From Deltaproteobacteria bacterium (GTDB lineage: Bacteria; Myxococcota_A; UBA9160; PR03): a stretch of DNA of 64,000 nt. The position numbers and the translations under genes were made by a program. Shown in pieces: positions 54,984 to 64,000 of this stretch. Below the pieces are notes generated by a model. It did not search any database and was not told the origin of the DNA. It was given only the letters and a program-made list of their open reading frames with translations. The stretch lies in the NCBI GenBank assembly GCA_035063765.1, contig JAPSFT010000006.1, positions 1-64,000 of the forward strand. Direction: 5' to 3'. Numbering within the stretch: the stretch's first letter is position 1; every line of letters starts with the position of its first letter.

Positions 54984-55687
54984 GGCCGGGCGCCGCCGGC
55001 GGCGGGCCGGCCGCCCGGCACCGAGTCGCGCAGCACGCCCTTGTCGAGGTGGTGGATCTCGTCGACGAAGGCCTCGCCGCGCGGATCGTGGGTCACCATC
55101 ACCACGGTCTTGCCGAACTCGCGGGCGAGATCGCGCAACAGGCCCAGGATCTCGACGGCGTTCTTGGCGTCGAGATCGCCGGTGGGCTCGTCGGCGACGA
55201 TGATCTCGGGATCGCTCACGACGGCGCGGGCGATTGCCACGCGCTGCTGCTCACCACCCGAGAGCTCGGCGGGCCTGTGGCCGGCGCGCTCGGCGAGCCC
55301 CACCACGCGCAGCGCCGTGAGCGCCCGCGCGCGCCGCTCCTCGCGCCCGAGGTGGGTCAGCAGCAGCGGCAGCTCGACGTTGCGCTGCGCGTCGAGCACC
55401 GGGATCAGGTTGAAGAACTGGAACACGAAGCCCACGTGGCGCGCGCGGAAACCCGCGAGCTCGTCCTCGCTGAGGTCGTCGAGGCGCTGCCCCGCGACGA
55501 CCACCTCGCCGCTGCTCGGGCGGTCGAGGCCCGCGAGCAGGTTCAGGAGCGTGCTCTTGCCCGAGCCCGAGGGCCCCATCAGCGCCACGAAGCGGCCACG
55601 CCCGATCGAGAGCGACACGCCCTCGAGCGCGTGCACCTCGTCGGCGCCGCGGTGGTAGATCCGCGAGACGTCTCGGATTTCGATCAT
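54980..55687 (-). CDS. ABC transporter ATPase (MacB/LolD type)
   Basis: 235 residues from ATG 55687. Walker A GPSGSGKST, Q-loop FVFQFFNLIPVLDAQRNVELPLLL, signature LSGGEQQRVAIARA, Walker B IIVADEPTGDLD and H-switch MVTHDPR. FQFFNLIP and EPTGDLD are typical of the LolD/MacB/FtsE group. It energises the two FtsX-type permeases encoded immediately downstream; the four genes overlap or abut. Confidence 0.93.
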   Translation of the reverse strand: MIEIRDVSRIYHRGADEVHALEGVSLSIGRGRFVALMGPSGSGKSTLLNLLAGLDRPSSGEVVVAGQRLDDLSEDELAGFRARHVGFVFQFFNLIPVLDAQRNVELPLLLTHLGREERRARALTALRVVGLAERAGHRPAELSGGEQQRVAIARAVVSDPEIIVADEPTGDLDAKNAVEILGLLRDLAREFGKTVVMVTHDPRGEAFVDEIHHLDKGVLRDSVPGGRPAAGGARP

Positions 55688-55738
55688 CGGGGCCCGGTCC
55701 ACGGGGGCGCGCGAGCGACCAGCGTAGCCCGCTTCGCC

Positions 55739-56050
55739 CTAGTGGGTCGCACCGGCGTCCGCGGCGCCGGCGGCGGACCGGCGTGCGGCGCCCAGGGTCT
55801 TGAAGAGCGCCACGATCCAGCCGATCGCGAAGAGCGCGGCCAGCAGCCCGAAGCCGATCGCGGCGCGCGACCCGGAGGCCAGCGCGCCGCGCGTCCAGTC
55901 GCCGAACATCCCGGCCAGGACGGTGTAGAACCCCACCACGCCGGCCCAGGCCGTCACGTCGCGCGCGCGGCCGGGCCCCTGCGCGGCGACCGCGATCGAG
56001 CCGGCCAGCGCCACCGCGATCAGTGCTGCGAGCCAGTGCCACCAGAGCAA
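55739..56050 (-). CDS. small membrane protein, unknown function
   Basis: 103 residues from TTG 56050 (LLWWHWLAALIAVALAGSIAV). Three hydrophobic segments are visible: about 5-22, 35-50 and 65-85. No family recognised. It lies 51 bases before the ABC operon on the same strand and may be its first gene. The TTG start is uncertain. Confidence 0.5.
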   Translation of the reverse strand: MLWWHWLAALIAVALAGSIAVAAQGPGRARDVTAWAGVVGFYTVLAGMFGDWTRGALASGSRAAIGFGLLAALFAIGWIVALFKTLGAARRSAAGAADAGATH

Positions 56051-56175
56051 AGGCGATCTCTCGTTCGAGGGGCCTGAGGAATATCGCGCTTCCGCGCAGC
56101 GCTCAAGTGCCGCGCACGGGGGGCTCCCGCCCCGCGCATTGCCTATGTTGCGACCTTCGCCAGCCGGGGAACCAC

Positions 56176-57549
56176 GTGGCCGATCTGCTCCGCACGCTGC
56201 GTTGCCGCAACGAGCACCGCCCGGGCGTCTTCGGGCGCCTCGCGACCGCGATCGGCACGGCCGGCGCGAACCTCGGCGACATCCGCACCGTGTGGGTGGG
56301 GCCCGACCACATCGTCCGCGACCTCGACATCCTGGTCGACGGCGGCGAGCAGCTCGAGCGCGCGGTCGAGGCGGTGCGGCGGGTCGAGGGCGTCGACCTG
56401 CTCGAGGTCATCGACGACGTCCACGAGCTCCACATCGACGGCAAGCTCGAGATCCGGCCGACCCATCCGGTGCGCTCGCTGCACGACCTGCGGCGCGTCT
56501 ACACGCCGGGGGTCGCCGAGGTGGCCCGCACGATCGCGCGCAACCCCGACGACTCGTACCTCTACACGATCCGGGGCAAGACCGTCGCGATCGTCACCAA
56601 CGGGACGCGCGTGCTCGGACTCGGCAACGTCGGGCCGCTGGCGGCGCTGCCGGTGATGGAGGGCAAGGCGGCCCTGCTGCACCAGTTCGCGGGCCTCTCC
56701 GCGATTCCCCTGGTGCTCGACACGCGCGACGCCGACGAGATCGTCCGCACCACGCTGCACGTCGCGAAGGGCTTCGGCGCGATCCAGCTCGAGGACATCG
56801 AGTCGCCGATCTGCTTCGAGGTGGAGCGCCGGCTCGTCGAGTCGCTCGAGATGCCGGTGCTGCACGACGACCAGCACGGCACCGCGGTCGCGACCCTGGC
56901 GGCCGCCACGGTCGCGATGCAGCGTGCCGGTCTCGACCTCGCGCGGGCCCGGATCGGCGTGATCGGGCTCGGCGCCGCCGGCACCGCGATCGCACGCATG
57001 CTGGGCGCGGCCACCGAGCAGCCGGTCCTCGGCTTCGACCCGGGCCCCGACGCGATCGCGCGGCTCGTCGAGGGCGGCGGCGAGGCCGCCGCGAGCCTCG
57101 CCGACCTGATGGCGCGCGCCGACCTGGTCGTCGCGGTCACCGGCCGCGCGGGCCTGATCCCGCCCGCGAGCGTGCGCCGCGGCCAGGGCATCCTCGCGCT
57201 CACCAACCCCGACCCCGAGATCAAGCCCGAGGACGCGCTCGCCGCCGGCGCTTCCTTCGCCGCCGACGGCCGCTCGGTCAACAACCTGCTCGGCTTCCCG
57301 GGCATCCTGCGCGCCGCGATCGACACCCGCGCGCGCCGCATCGACGCCTCGATGTACGTGGCTGCCGCCCGCGCGATCGCCGAGAAGGCCGGTGCCAACG
57401 AGCTGGTCCCGAACCCGCTGCGTCTCGAAGTCCACCGCGCGGTCGCGCGCGCCGTCGCCGAGGCCGCCATGAAGTCGGGCGTCGCGCGCGTGCGCGTGCC
57501 GAGCGACTACCAGCTCGACCTGCCGCGGCGGGCGCCGGTGGCGGAGTAG
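56176..57549 (+). CDS. ACT-domain malic enzyme
   Basis: 457 residues; GTG 56176 has GGGGA five bases upstream. An ACT domain occupies about 1-85 (RCRNEHRPGVFGRLATAIGTAG, RDLDILVDG). The malic-enzyme part follows: RRVYTPGVAEVARTI, IRGKTVAIVTNGTRVLGLG (catalytic Tyr and Lys region), VLHDDQHGTAVATLAA (metal-binding DD), the Rossmann motif GLGAAGTAIARML and NPDPEI. It converts malate to pyruvate and CO2 with NAD(P). The ACT domain suggests amino-acid or effector control. Confidence 0.9.
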   Translation: MADLLRTLRCRNEHRPGVFGRLATAIGTAGANLGDIRTVWVGPDHIVRDLDILVDGGEQLERAVEAVRRVEGVDLLEVIDDVHELHIDGKLEIRPTHPVRSLHDLRRVYTPGVAEVARTIARNPDDSYLYTIRGKTVAIVTNGTRVLGLGNVGPLAALPVMEGKAALLHQFAGLSAIPLVLDTRDADEIVRTTLHVAKGFGAIQLEDIESPICFEVERRLVESLEMPVLHDDQHGTAVATLAAATVAMQRAGLDLARARIGVIGLGAAGTAIARMLGAATEQPVLGFDPGPDAIARLVEGGGEAAASLADLMARADLVVAVTGRAGLIPPASVRRGQGILALTNPDPEIKPEDALAAGASFAADGRSVNNLLGFPGILRAAIDTRARRIDASMYVAAARAIAEKAGANELVPNPLRLEVHRAVARAVAEAAMKSGVARVRVPSDYQLDLPRRAPVAE

Positions 57550-57582
57550 CGGGCGCCGCGCCCTGCCCGAGCGGGCGCCCGC
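57549..57582. terminator. GC-rich hairpin between malic enzyme and transketolase genes
   Basis: GCGGGCGCC (57549-57557) and GGCGCCCGC (57574-57582) are perfect inverted repeats with a 16-base loop, placed between two convergent stops. No T-run, so only a probable termination structure. Confidence 0.4.
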
Positions 57583-57593
57583 GCACCCGCTCC

Positions 57594-59615
57594 CTACCCG
57601 CGCAGGTGCTGGCGCACCCGCTCCGCGAGCTGGTCGGGCGTGAGACCGAAGGTCTCCGCGAGCGGCCCGATCGGGGCCGAGGCGCCGAAGCGGTCGATGC
57701 CGACGACGAGGCCCTTCGGGCCGACGAAGCGGCGGAAGCTCTCGCCGCGTGCCGCCTCGACGGCGACGACCGGCGTGGCCCCGCCCGCCAGGAGCGTGCG
57801 GCGCCAGTCCTCGGGCTGCGCGGCGAAGAGCTCGAGGCAGGGAGCCGAGACGACGCGCGCGGCGATCCCGTCGGCGGCGAGCTTGGCGGCGGCCTCCACC
57901 GAGAGCGAGACCTCGGAGCCCGTCGCGAGCAGCACCACGTCCGGCTTGGCCCCGGGCTCCACGACCCCGTAGCCGCCGCGCCAGACGTCCGCGGGCACGA
58001 AGCCCTTCGGCCGCACGAGCGGCGGCAGGTCCTGGCGCGTGAGCGCCAGCGCCACCGGGCCGCGCGCGCGCTCGAGCGCCCACGCCCAGGCCATCGCAGT
58101 CTCGACGCCGTCGGCGGGCCGGAACAGCGTCAGGCCCGGGATCACGCGCAGCGCGTCGAGGTGCTCGATCGGCTGGTGGGTGGGGCCGTCCTCGCCGAGG
58201 AAGATCGAGTCGTGCGTGAAGACGTAGACCACGCGCACGCCCATCAGGCAGGCCAGCCGGAGCGCCGGGCGCAGGTAGTCGCTGAAGACCAGGAAGGTGC
58301 CGGCGTAGGGCACGAAGGTGCCGTCGAGCGAGATGCCGTTCGAGGCCGCGGCCATGGCGTGCTCGCGGATCCCGTAGTGGAGGTTGCGGCCCGCGAAGGG
58401 GTCGGTCCCGCCGCCAGCGGCCGGCCCCACGTCGCCGCCGTCCTGGATGCGCGTCACGTTCGACTCGGCGAGGTCCGCCGAGCCCCCGACGAGCCAGGGC
58501 AGCGCCTGCGCGGCGTGCTGGATCACCGCGCCGGAGTGCTTGCGCGTCGAGGCCTTCTTGCCCTCGAGCGCCGCCGCCACCCCGGCTGCGAAGCCCTCGG
58601 GCACGTGCTTCGCGCGCAGCGCGTCCCAGCGTGCCGCGCGCTCGGGATCGGCCGCGCGCCAGCGCGCCAGGCCGGCGTCCGCCTCGGCGCGCTCGGCGCG
58701 CTTGGCGGCGATGCGCGCGTCCAGGTAGGCGCGCACGTCCTCGGGGACCAGGAAGGTGGGCTCGAGCGGCCAGCCGGCCGCCTCCTTGGTGGCGCGCGTC
58801 TCGTCGGGCCCGAGCGGTGCGCCGTGGGTCTTCGACTGGCCGGCGAGATGCGGGCTGCCGTAGCCGATCGTGGTGCGCAGCAGGATCAGCGAGGGACGCG
58901 CGGTCTCGGCGCGCGCGGCCTCGAGCGCGCGGCGCAGGGCAGCCGCGTCGTTGCCGTCGGCGATCGACTGGACGTGCCAGCGCTGCGCCGTGAAGCGCAT
59001 CGCCACGTCCTCGCTGAACGCGATCGTGGTCGGGCCGTCGATCGTGATGTGGTTGTCGTCGTAGAGGTAGACGAGGTTGCCGAGGCCCAGGTGCCCGGCC
59101 AGCGAGCCGGCCTCGGCCGAGATCCCTTCCATCAGGTCGCCGTCGCTGACGATGCCGTAGACGAAGTGGTTGCCCGGCCCGTCGGGGCCGAAACGCGCGC
59201 GGGTCATGCGCGCGGCGATCGCCATCCCGACGCCCGTCGCGAAGCCCTGGCCGAGCGGGCCGGTGGTGGTCTCGACGCCGGGCGTGTGGCCGTGCTCGGG
59301 ATGGCCGGGCGTCCGCGAGCCGAGCTGGCGGAAGCCGCGCAGGTCGTCGAGCGTGAGCCCGAAGCCGAACAGGTGGAGCAGCGAGTAGAGCAGCATCGAG
59401 GCGTGCCCGTTCGAGAGCACGAAGCGGTCGCGCAGCGCCCAGGCCGGGTCGCCCGGGTCGAAGCGCAGGTGCTGGTCCCAGAGCTCGAAGGCCGCGGCCG
59501 CGAGCCCCATCGGCGCGCCGGGATGCCCGCTCTTCGCGCGCTCGACCGCGTCGATCGCGAGGAAGCGGATCGTGTGTTCGATGCGCGCGCGCAGCGCGGG
59601 AGAGGGGGGCGTCAT
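57594..59615 (-). CDS. tkt: transketolase
   Basis: 673 residues from ATG 59615. N-terminal [18 protein letters not shown], the thiamine diphosphate site as [19 protein letters not shown] followed by [20 protein letters not shown]-type ends and the pyrimidine-domain glutamate in [15 protein letters not shown]. It moves two-carbon units in the pentose phosphate pathway. Typical length. Divergent from the LEA2-like lipoprotein gene. Confidence 0.95.
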   Translation of the reverse strand: MTPPSPALRARIEHTIRFLAIDAVERAKSGHPGAPMGLAAAAFELWDQHLRFDPGDPAWALRDRFVLSNGHASMLLYSLLHLFGFGLTLDDLRGFRQLGSRTPGHPEHGHTPGVETTTGPLGQGFATGVGMAIAARMTRARFGPDGPGNHFVYGIVSDGDLMEGISAEAGSLAGHLGLGNLVYLYDDNHITIDGPTTIAFSEDVAMRFTAQRWHVQSIADGNDAAALRRALEAARAETARPSLILLRTTIGYGSPHLAGQSKTHGAPLGPDETRATKEAAGWPLEPTFLVPEDVRAYLDARIAAKRAERAEADAGLARWRAADPERAARWDALRAKHVPEGFAAGVAAALEGKKASTRKHSGAVIQHAAQALPWLVGGSADLAESNVTRIQDGGDVGPAAGGGTDPFAGRNLHYGIREHAMAAASNGISLDGTFVPYAGTFLVFSDYLRPALRLACLMGVRVVYVFTHDSIFLGEDGPTHQPIEHLDALRVIPGLTLFRPADGVETAMAWAWALERARGPVALALTRQDLPPLVRPKGFVPADVWRGGYGVVEPGAKPDVVLLATGSEVSLSVEAAAKLAADGIAARVVSAPCLELFAAQPEDWRRTLLAGGATPVVAVEAARGESFRRFVGPKGLVVGIDRFGASAPIGPLAETFGLTPDQLAERVRQHLRG

Positions 59616-59728
59616 CGCGGCTCCGCGGAAGGGTCGAAGAGGGAGTCCGACGATACCGCTCCGTCGCGACCGGGCAACGCCCGCGGGGGCTAGACTGCGC
59701 CGGCGCCGTGCCACGAGGAGCTGCTCGG

Positions 59729-60235
59729 ATGGGACGAGGGCTGCGAAGACGATCCGCCGCGCTGGTGCTCACGGCCGCGCTCGCCGGGCTCGCCGGCGCC
59801 GGCGCTCCCGGCTGCGCGTCGCTCGGCGTCGGCGCGGAGCCGATCGAGGTGAACCTGGCCGGGCTCACGCCGTTGCCGAGCACGGCCTTCGAGCACCGGC
59901 TGCGGGTGGACCTGCGCCTGCGCAACCCGAACCAGCGCGCCTACCGGATCGACGGGATCCGCTTCCGGCTGCTCGTGAACGGCGAGCGCCTCGCGTCGGG
60001 CCAGGCCGAGGTCGAGGCCGTGCTGCCCCGCCTCGGCGAGGTCGTGGTGCCGGTGACCGCCACCACGACCCTGCTCGACCTCGTGAACCAGGTGGTCGCG
60101 CTCGGGATCCGGGAGGAGGCGGGCCAGAGCGAGCTCGACTACGAGCTCACGGGCCGGATCTTCCTCGCCGGCTCGTGGGGCGGCATCGACTTCGAGCGGC
60201 GCGGCAGCACGGCCGACCTGCGCCGCCCCCGCTGA
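59729..60235 (+). CDS. LEA2-like (WHy domain) lipoprotein
   Basis: 168 residues; ATG 59729 with GAGGAG eight bases upstream. A signal peptide with lipobox-like AGAPGC (Cys about 30). The mature part is one LEA-type-2 domain: [61 protein letters not shown]. Such domains are seen in stress-related or envelope lipoproteins; the precise role is unknown. Confidence 0.75.
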   Translation: MGRGLRRRSAALVLTAALAGLAGAGAPGCASLGVGAEPIEVNLAGLTPLPSTAFEHRLRVDLRLRNPNQRAYRIDGIRFRLLVNGERLASGQAEVEAVLPRLGEVVVPVTATTTLLDLVNQVVALGIREEAGQSELDYELTGRIFLAGSWGGIDFERRGSTADLRRPR

Positions 60236-60276
60236 GCGGCTCGCGATCGGTCCGGAAGAGCCGCTCCGCGAGGGGA

Positions 60277-60352
60277 TGGTCGGGGTGGTGGGATTCGAAC
60301 CCACGACGCGGAACCCCCAAAGTTCCGGCTCTAGCCGCTGAGCTACACCCCG
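60277..60352 (-). tRNA. tRNA-Pro (anticodon UGG)
   Basis: On the minus strand the acceptor arms CGGGGTG and CACCCCG pair fully. The D stem is GCTC/GAGC. The anticodon stem is GGAAC/GTTCC with loop TTTGGGG, so the anticodon is TGG (Pro). The T arm is GTGGG-TTCGAAT-CCCAC. Discriminator A and an encoded CCA are present at the 3' end (60277-60280). 76 bases. Confidence 0.97.
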
Positions 60353-60380
60353 AGGTCCGGAAGGCTAGCAGGCGCGCCGC

Positions 60381-61055
60381 TCAGGCGAGCTGGATCAGGC
60401 CGAAGACCTTCTCCTCGATCCACTCGACGAGCGCGCGCAGCGCGTCGGGGGAGATCTCGTGCCCCATGCCGAGCTCGCGGTAGGTGAGCGACACGCCGTA
60501 GGAGAGCAGCGCGTCGCGCGACTCCTGGGCGCGCGCGACCGGGATCATCGGGTCGTCGCTGCCGTGCACGACGAGCACCGGGAGGTTCTTGTGCGCATCG
60601 GCCGGCGGGGCCTGCGCGGCCAGCTCGGGCGGCAGCCACGAGGAGAGCGCCGCGAGCCCCGCGAAGCGCTCGGGGCGGCGCAGGAAGAGGTCGTAGGCCA
60701 TGACGCCGCCCTGGCTGAAGCCGAGCAGCAGGACCTTGCGCCGGTCGGCCGGATAGCGCTCGAGCGCCTGGTCGACGAAGGCCTCGAGCGCGCGGGCCGC
60801 CCTCCCCACCTCGCTCGGGTCGGGCTCGCGGCCGCCGGCCAGCGGGAACCACGCCCAGCCGATCACGACCCCCGGCCGGTCCGGCATCCCGACGCCCACC
60901 GGGCCCTGCGGGCAGACCATCAACGCCTCGCCGCCGCGCAGGAACGGGGCGAGCCCGAGCAGGTCGTTGGCGCTCGCGCCGAAGCCGTGGATCGCGAGGA
61001 TGGTGGGAAACGGGCCGTCTCCCTCGGGGACGTAGGCGGTGTGGACCAGGTTCAT
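60381..61055 (-). CDS. carboxylesterase/phospholipase-family alpha/beta hydrolase
   Basis: 224 residues from ATG 61055. Oxyanion region LAIHGFGASANDLLG, nucleophile elbow GFSQGG (Ser near 114), acid in VVHGSDDPMIP and His in GMGHEIS: a complete triad of the Abhydrolase_2 group (PF02230 type). Cytoplasmic, as there is no signal peptide. It cleaves carboxyl esters; the natural substrate is unknown. Divergent from leuC. Confidence 0.87.
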   Translation of the reverse strand: MNLVHTAYVPEGDGPFPTILAIHGFGASANDLLGLAPFLRGGEALMVCPQGPVGVGMPDRPGVVIGWAWFPLAGGREPDPSEVGRAARALEAFVDQALERYPADRRKVLLLGFSQGGVMAYDLFLRRPERFAGLAALSSWLPPELAAQAPPADAHKNLPVLVVHGSDDPMIPVARAQESRDALLSYGVSLTYRELGMGHEISPDALRALVEWIEEKVFGLIQLA

Positions 61056-61133
61056 GGCCGCGCACCGTAGCGGCGCGCGCGAGGCGCTGCCTGCTTCACG
61101 AGCCCTTCCCCGGAGTGCTATCCCCACCGCTCC

Positions 61134-62537
61134 ATGCCCCGAAGCCTCCTCGACAAGGTCTGGGACGCCCACACCGTCCGCGAGCTGCCGGGCGGGCAGA
61201 CGCAGCTCTTCATCGGCCTGCACCTGATCCACGAGGTCACGAGCCCGCAGGCCTTCGCCGCCCTGCGCGAGGCCCGGCTCGGGGTGCGCTTCCCGAAGCG
61301 CACCTTCGCGACCGTCGACCACATCATCCCGACCGATTCCCAGCGGCGGCCGCTCGGAGACCCGCTCGCCGAGGAGATGCTCCAGCACCTCGAGCGCAAC
61401 TGCGCCGAGCACGGGATCGCCTTCTTCGGGCCGGGCAGCGGCCGGCAGGGGATCGTGCACGTGATCGGGCCGGAGCTCGGGCTCACCCAGCCCGGCCTGA
61501 CGATCGCCTGCGGCGACTCCCACACCTCGACCCACGGCGCCTTCGGCGCGGTGGCGTTCGGGATCGGCACGAGCCAGGTGCGCGACGTGCTCGCCACCCA
61601 GTGCCTCGCGCTCGCGCGGCCGAAGGTCCGGCGCATCGAGGTGACGGGCAAGCTCGCGCCCGGCGTCTACGCGAAGGACGTGATCCTGACCATCATCCGC
61701 CGGCTCGGCGTGAAGGGCGGGATCGGCTACGCCTACGAGTACGCGGGCCCGGTCGTCGACGCGATGACGCTCGAGGAGCGCATGACCGTGTGCAACATGT
61801 CGATCGAGGGCGGCGCGCGCTGCGGCTACGTGAACCCCGACGAGACCACCTTCGCGTACCTCCAGGGGCGCGAGTACGCGCCCGCCGGGGCGGCCTTCGA
61901 GCGCGCCGTCGCCTGGTGGCGCGCGATCGCGAGCGACCCCGGTGCGGCCTACGCCGACCGCGTCGAGATCGAGGGCCACGCGCTCGCGCCGACCGTCACC
62001 TACGGCATCACCCCCGGCCAGGCGGTGGCCGTGGACGAGCGCGTCCCCTTCCCCGCCGACCTGCCCGCCGAGGAGCGCGCCGGCGTCGAGGAGGCGCTCG
62101 GCTTCATGGAGCTGAGGCCCGGCGAGCCGATCGCGGGCGTCAAGATCGACGTCGCCTTCATCGGCTCGTGCACGAACGGCCGGATCTCCGACCTGCGCGA
62201 GGCCGCCCGCGTGGCGCAGCTCGGGCGCGTGGCGCCCGGCGTGCGCACCTTCGTGGTGCCCGGCTCGCAGGAGGTGCAGCGCCAGGCCGAGGCCGAGGGC
62301 CTGCCCGAGATCTTCCGCGCCGCCGGCTTCGACTGGCGCGAGCCCGGCTGCTCGATGTGCCTCGCCATGAACCCCGACAAGCTGCGCGGCCGCGAGCTCT
62401 GCGCCTCGACCAGCAACCGCAACTTCAAGGGCCGCCAGGGCTCGCCGACCGGCCGTACGCTCCTGATGTCGCCGGCGATGGTGGCGGCGGCCGCGATCCG
62501 GGGCCACGTCGTCGACGTCCGCGAGGTGCTGGGATGA
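61134..62537 (+). CDS. leuC: 3-isopropylmalate dehydratase large subunit
   Basis: 467 residues from ATG 61134. Aconitase-fold motifs: [38 protein letters not shown] and [11 protein letters not shown] (the three iron-sulfur ligand cysteines), and [12 protein letters not shown]. With LeuD it isomerises 2-isopropylmalate to 3-isopropylmalate in leucine synthesis. Stop overlaps the leuD start (ATGA). Confidence 0.97.
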   Translation: MPRSLLDKVWDAHTVRELPGGQTQLFIGLHLIHEVTSPQAFAALREARLGVRFPKRTFATVDHIIPTDSQRRPLGDPLAEEMLQHLERNCAEHGIAFFGPGSGRQGIVHVIGPELGLTQPGLTIACGDSHTSTHGAFGAVAFGIGTSQVRDVLATQCLALARPKVRRIEVTGKLAPGVYAKDVILTIIRRLGVKGGIGYAYEYAGPVVDAMTLEERMTVCNMSIEGGARCGYVNPDETTFAYLQGREYAPAGAAFERAVAWWRAIASDPGAAYADRVEIEGHALAPTVTYGITPGQAVAVDERVPFPADLPAEERAGVEEALGFMELRPGEPIAGVKIDVAFIGSCTNGRISDLREAARVAQLGRVAPGVRTFVVPGSQEVQRQAEAEGLPEIFRAAGFDWREPGCSMCLAMNPDKLRGRELCASTSNRNFKGRQGSPTGRTLLMSPAMVAAAAIRGHVVDVREVLG

Positions 62538-63139
62538 GTTCGGACGCCCGGGTCGTTCGCGTCGAGGGCCGCGGCTGCGTGCTGCGCGGCGACGACATCG
62601 ACACCGACCGGATCATCCCGGCGCGCTTCCTGCGCTGCGTCACCTTCGACGAGGTCGGCGCGCACGCCTTCGAGGACGACCGCCTCCAGGCCAAGGGCAA
62701 CCACCCGCTCGACGACCCGCGCTTCGCGGGCGCCCGCCTCCTGCTCGTCGGACGCAACTTCGGCTGCGGCTCCTCGCGCGAGCACGCGCCGCAGGCGCTC
62801 TGGCGTTTCGGCTTCCAGGCCTTCGTCGGCGAGTCGTTCGCCGAGATCTTCTTCGGCAACTGCGTGGCGCTCGGGCTGCCGTGCGTGACCCTGCCGCGCG
62901 CCGAGCTCACGAGGCTGATGGAGTCGGTGGAGCTCGACCCGCGCCAGGAACTGGTCCTCGACCTCGCCAAGGGCACGCTCGCCTCGAAGCTCGGCGCACA
63001 GGCCGTCGCGATGCCCGACGGCGCGCGCCGCCAGCTCGTGGAGGGCGCCTGGGACGCTACCGCCGTGCTGCTGGCCGCGGGCGACGCGATCGAGGCGACC
63101 GCGGCGCGGCTGCCCTACGTCGGGGGCTACACCGCGTAG
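62534..63139 (+). CDS. leuD: 3-isopropylmalate dehydratase small subunit
   Basis: 201 residues from ATG 62534, overlapping leuC by four bases. Motifs: [34 protein letters not shown] and [14 protein letters not shown]. It forms the swivel subunit with LeuC. Its last 13 bases overlap the truncated hepT-like gene on the other strand. Confidence 0.97.
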   Translation: MSSDARVVRVEGRGCVLRGDDIDTDRIIPARFLRCVTFDEVGAHAFEDDRLQAKGNHPLDDPRFAGARLLLVGRNFGCGSSREHAPQALWRFGFQAFVGESFAEIFFGNCVALGLPCVTLPRAELTRLMESVELDPRQELVLDLAKGTLASKLGAQAVAMPDGARRQLVEGAWDATAVLLAAGDAIEATAARLPYVGGYTA

Positions 63140-63423
63140 CGACGCGCCATCCCTCTCCGCGCCGCCTCGAGCACCTGGTGCCTGCCGAGCAGCCGCAACG
63201 CCTCGGCGTTGCTCGCCGGCGGCCCCCAGCCCTCGGACGCGCACAGGTGCTGCGCCACGTTCAGGCAGCCCTCGATCGCGGTGACGAAGCGGTACTTCAA
63301 CGCCGCGAGCCGGTCGGCGTCGGCGCTGAGCGCGGCGCGGTCCTCGCTCGCACGCCCGCGCAGCCACCCGAGATCTTCGCTCACCCGCTGGAGGAGCCGC
63401 CGGACGCGCCGCTCATCGACCAC
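63127..63423 (-). pseudogene. C-terminally truncated HepT-like toxin
   Basis: 98 residues, while HepT proteins usually have about 130-145. The conserved start is seen (RLLQRVSEDLGWLRGR, LAALKYRFVTAIEGCLNVAQHLC, PASNAEALRLLG), but the chain ends ...[11 protein letters not shown] just where family members have the FRN..VH.Y region. The RX4-6HXY catalytic/AMPylated motif is therefore absent. The stop lies inside the antisense end of leuD, as if a deletion joined the two. It overlaps mntA by 11 bases. Probably inactive as an RNase toxin. Confidence 0.7.
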
Positions 63424-63787
63424 CCGCGCGCTCCTCGAAGAAGATCCGGTCGAGCGCGCGCTGGCGGTCCTCCTCGTCGAGGTAGACGAGCCGGGTCTGC
63501 GCCTGCCAGGCCACCCGGGCCGGCGGGTCGTCGTCGAAGAGCAGCTCGCCGTGAAGCGCGACGCGGCCGGCCAGCTCGAGCGGCGCTCCGTTCAGGACCA
63601 GCAGGTCCACGCCGTCGGGCAGGCTCAGGTCCCAAGGCGCCGGGGCGGCGCCGGGCCACCAAGCGGCCACGTCGAGGTCGGAGTCCGGGCGCGCCGTCCC
63701 CGTCGCGCGCGAGCCGTGCACGAAGGCGAAGCGAGCACCCGCTCTACGCAGCCCGGTGACGATGGCGTCGCGCGAGGGACCGCTCAC
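63413..63787 (-). CDS. MntA-type nucleotidyltransferase antitoxin
   Basis: 124 residues from GTG 63787. The minimal nucleotidyltransferase signature GSRATGTARPDSDLDVA (GS-x10-DxD) and a third acid in GVDLLVLNGA are all present. In MntA-HepT systems this enzyme AMPylates the HepT toxin on its HXY tyrosine. The domain looks complete although the partner gene has lost that target. Confidence 0.85.
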   Translation of the reverse strand: MSGPSRDAIVTGLRRAGARFAFVHGSRATGTARPDSDLDVAAWWPGAAPAPWDLSLPDGVDLLVLNGAPLELAGRVALHGELLFDDDPPARVAWQAQTRLVYLDEEDRQRALDRIFFEERAGGR

Positions 63788-63798
63788 GGGGGCCGAGC

Positions 63799-64000
63799 TT
63801 AGCGGCCCCGGAACTTCGCGTCGCGCTTCTCGAGGAAGGCGTCCATCCCCTCGGCGTGGTCCTCGCTCGCGAAGACGAGGCCGAAGGCCTGCTGCTCGAG
63901 GGCGTGGGCGACCCGCAGGTCGGCGTCCTGCGCCTCCTGCAGGACGCGCTTGGCGAGCGCGACCGCGACGGGGCCCTTCGCCGCGATCCGCTCGCCGGCC
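63799..64000 (-). CDS. enoyl-CoA hydratase, C-terminal part (partial)
   Basis: The stop is TAA at 63799-63801; the rest runs off the window. The visible ~66 residues read GPVAVALAKRVLQEAQD, then EQQAFGLVFASEDHAEGMDAF and LEKRDAKFRGR, the classic crotonase C-terminus. It hydrates enoyl-CoA in fatty-acid or aromatic degradation; which member cannot be told. Confidence 0.88.
   Translation of the reverse strand, partial: AGERIAAKGPVAVALAKRVLQEAQDADLRVAHALEQQAFGLVFASEDHAEGMDAFLEKRDAKFRGR

Noticed and set aside
56143-59925. A 1260-residue open frame antisense to the malic enzyme and running through transketolase DNA
   Set aside because: No domain is recognisable; both overlapped genes are full-length and conserved.

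Overview
The window is very GC-rich DNA with tightly packed genes, many GTG/TTG starts and many 4-base start/stop overlaps. It carries Lpt permeases, a type II secretion secretin, lipoproteins, PEP-CTERM-type tails and a sigma-54 activator. This points to a Gram-negative bacterium of the Myxococcota / former Deltaproteobacteria kind. That placement is inference from gene content; no rRNA is present.

Region 1 (1-13.1 kb) is a surface-glycan locus: the start of an ABC exporter, a glutamine-dependent asparagine synthase, two GT4 glycosyltransferases, two SAM methyltransferases, a TylF-type methyltransferase, two related GT-A-like glycosyltransferases, two ELM1-like proteins and a sulfotransferase. 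Almost every family occurs twice. Region 2 (13.2-20.8 kb) handles lipids and envelope: a single-gene LptF-LptG fusion, a Tam41-like CDP-diacylglycerol synthase candidate overlapping a diacylglycerol kinase, an exported protein of unknown function, a metallophosphoesterase and a nucleotidyltransferase. A lone dnaE2 (imuC) polymerase gene follows (21.0-24.2 kb).

Region 3 (24.2-49.3 kb) is the unusual part: about 25 kb devoted to exported proteins and their control. It contains (a) four exported proteins that share one domain I cannot assign to a known family; (b) proteins with duplicated dockerin-like calcium-loop motifs at the N-terminus, plus CARDB, PKD-like and Big-like domains; (c) three proteins with cohesin-like domains, two of which also carry dockerin-like modules; (d) a lipoprotein joining a SurA/PpiC-like helical segment to a DsbA-like CPYC domain; (e) a HEAT-repeat exported protein; (f) a histidine kinase / NtrC-type regulator pair whose genes overlap and lie just upstream of the structural genes, with a good sigma-54 promoter match ahead of the four-paralog genes; and (g) a divergently transcribed GspD-type secretin. 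I read this as a regulated, secreted, multi-protein surface or extracellular assembly with cohesin-dockerin-like contacts. No glycoside hydrolase is visible, so it is not an obvious cellulosome.

Region 4 (49.4-64 kb) is mostly housekeeping: a Kup potassium transporter, an ABC ATPase/FtsX/FtsX/HlyD-type export operon, an ACT-domain malic enzyme, transketolase, a LEA2-like lipoprotein, tRNA-Pro(UGG), an esterase, leuC-leuD, an MntA-HepT toxin-antitoxin pair in which HepT has lost its C-terminus against leuD, and the end of an enoyl-CoA hydratase gene.
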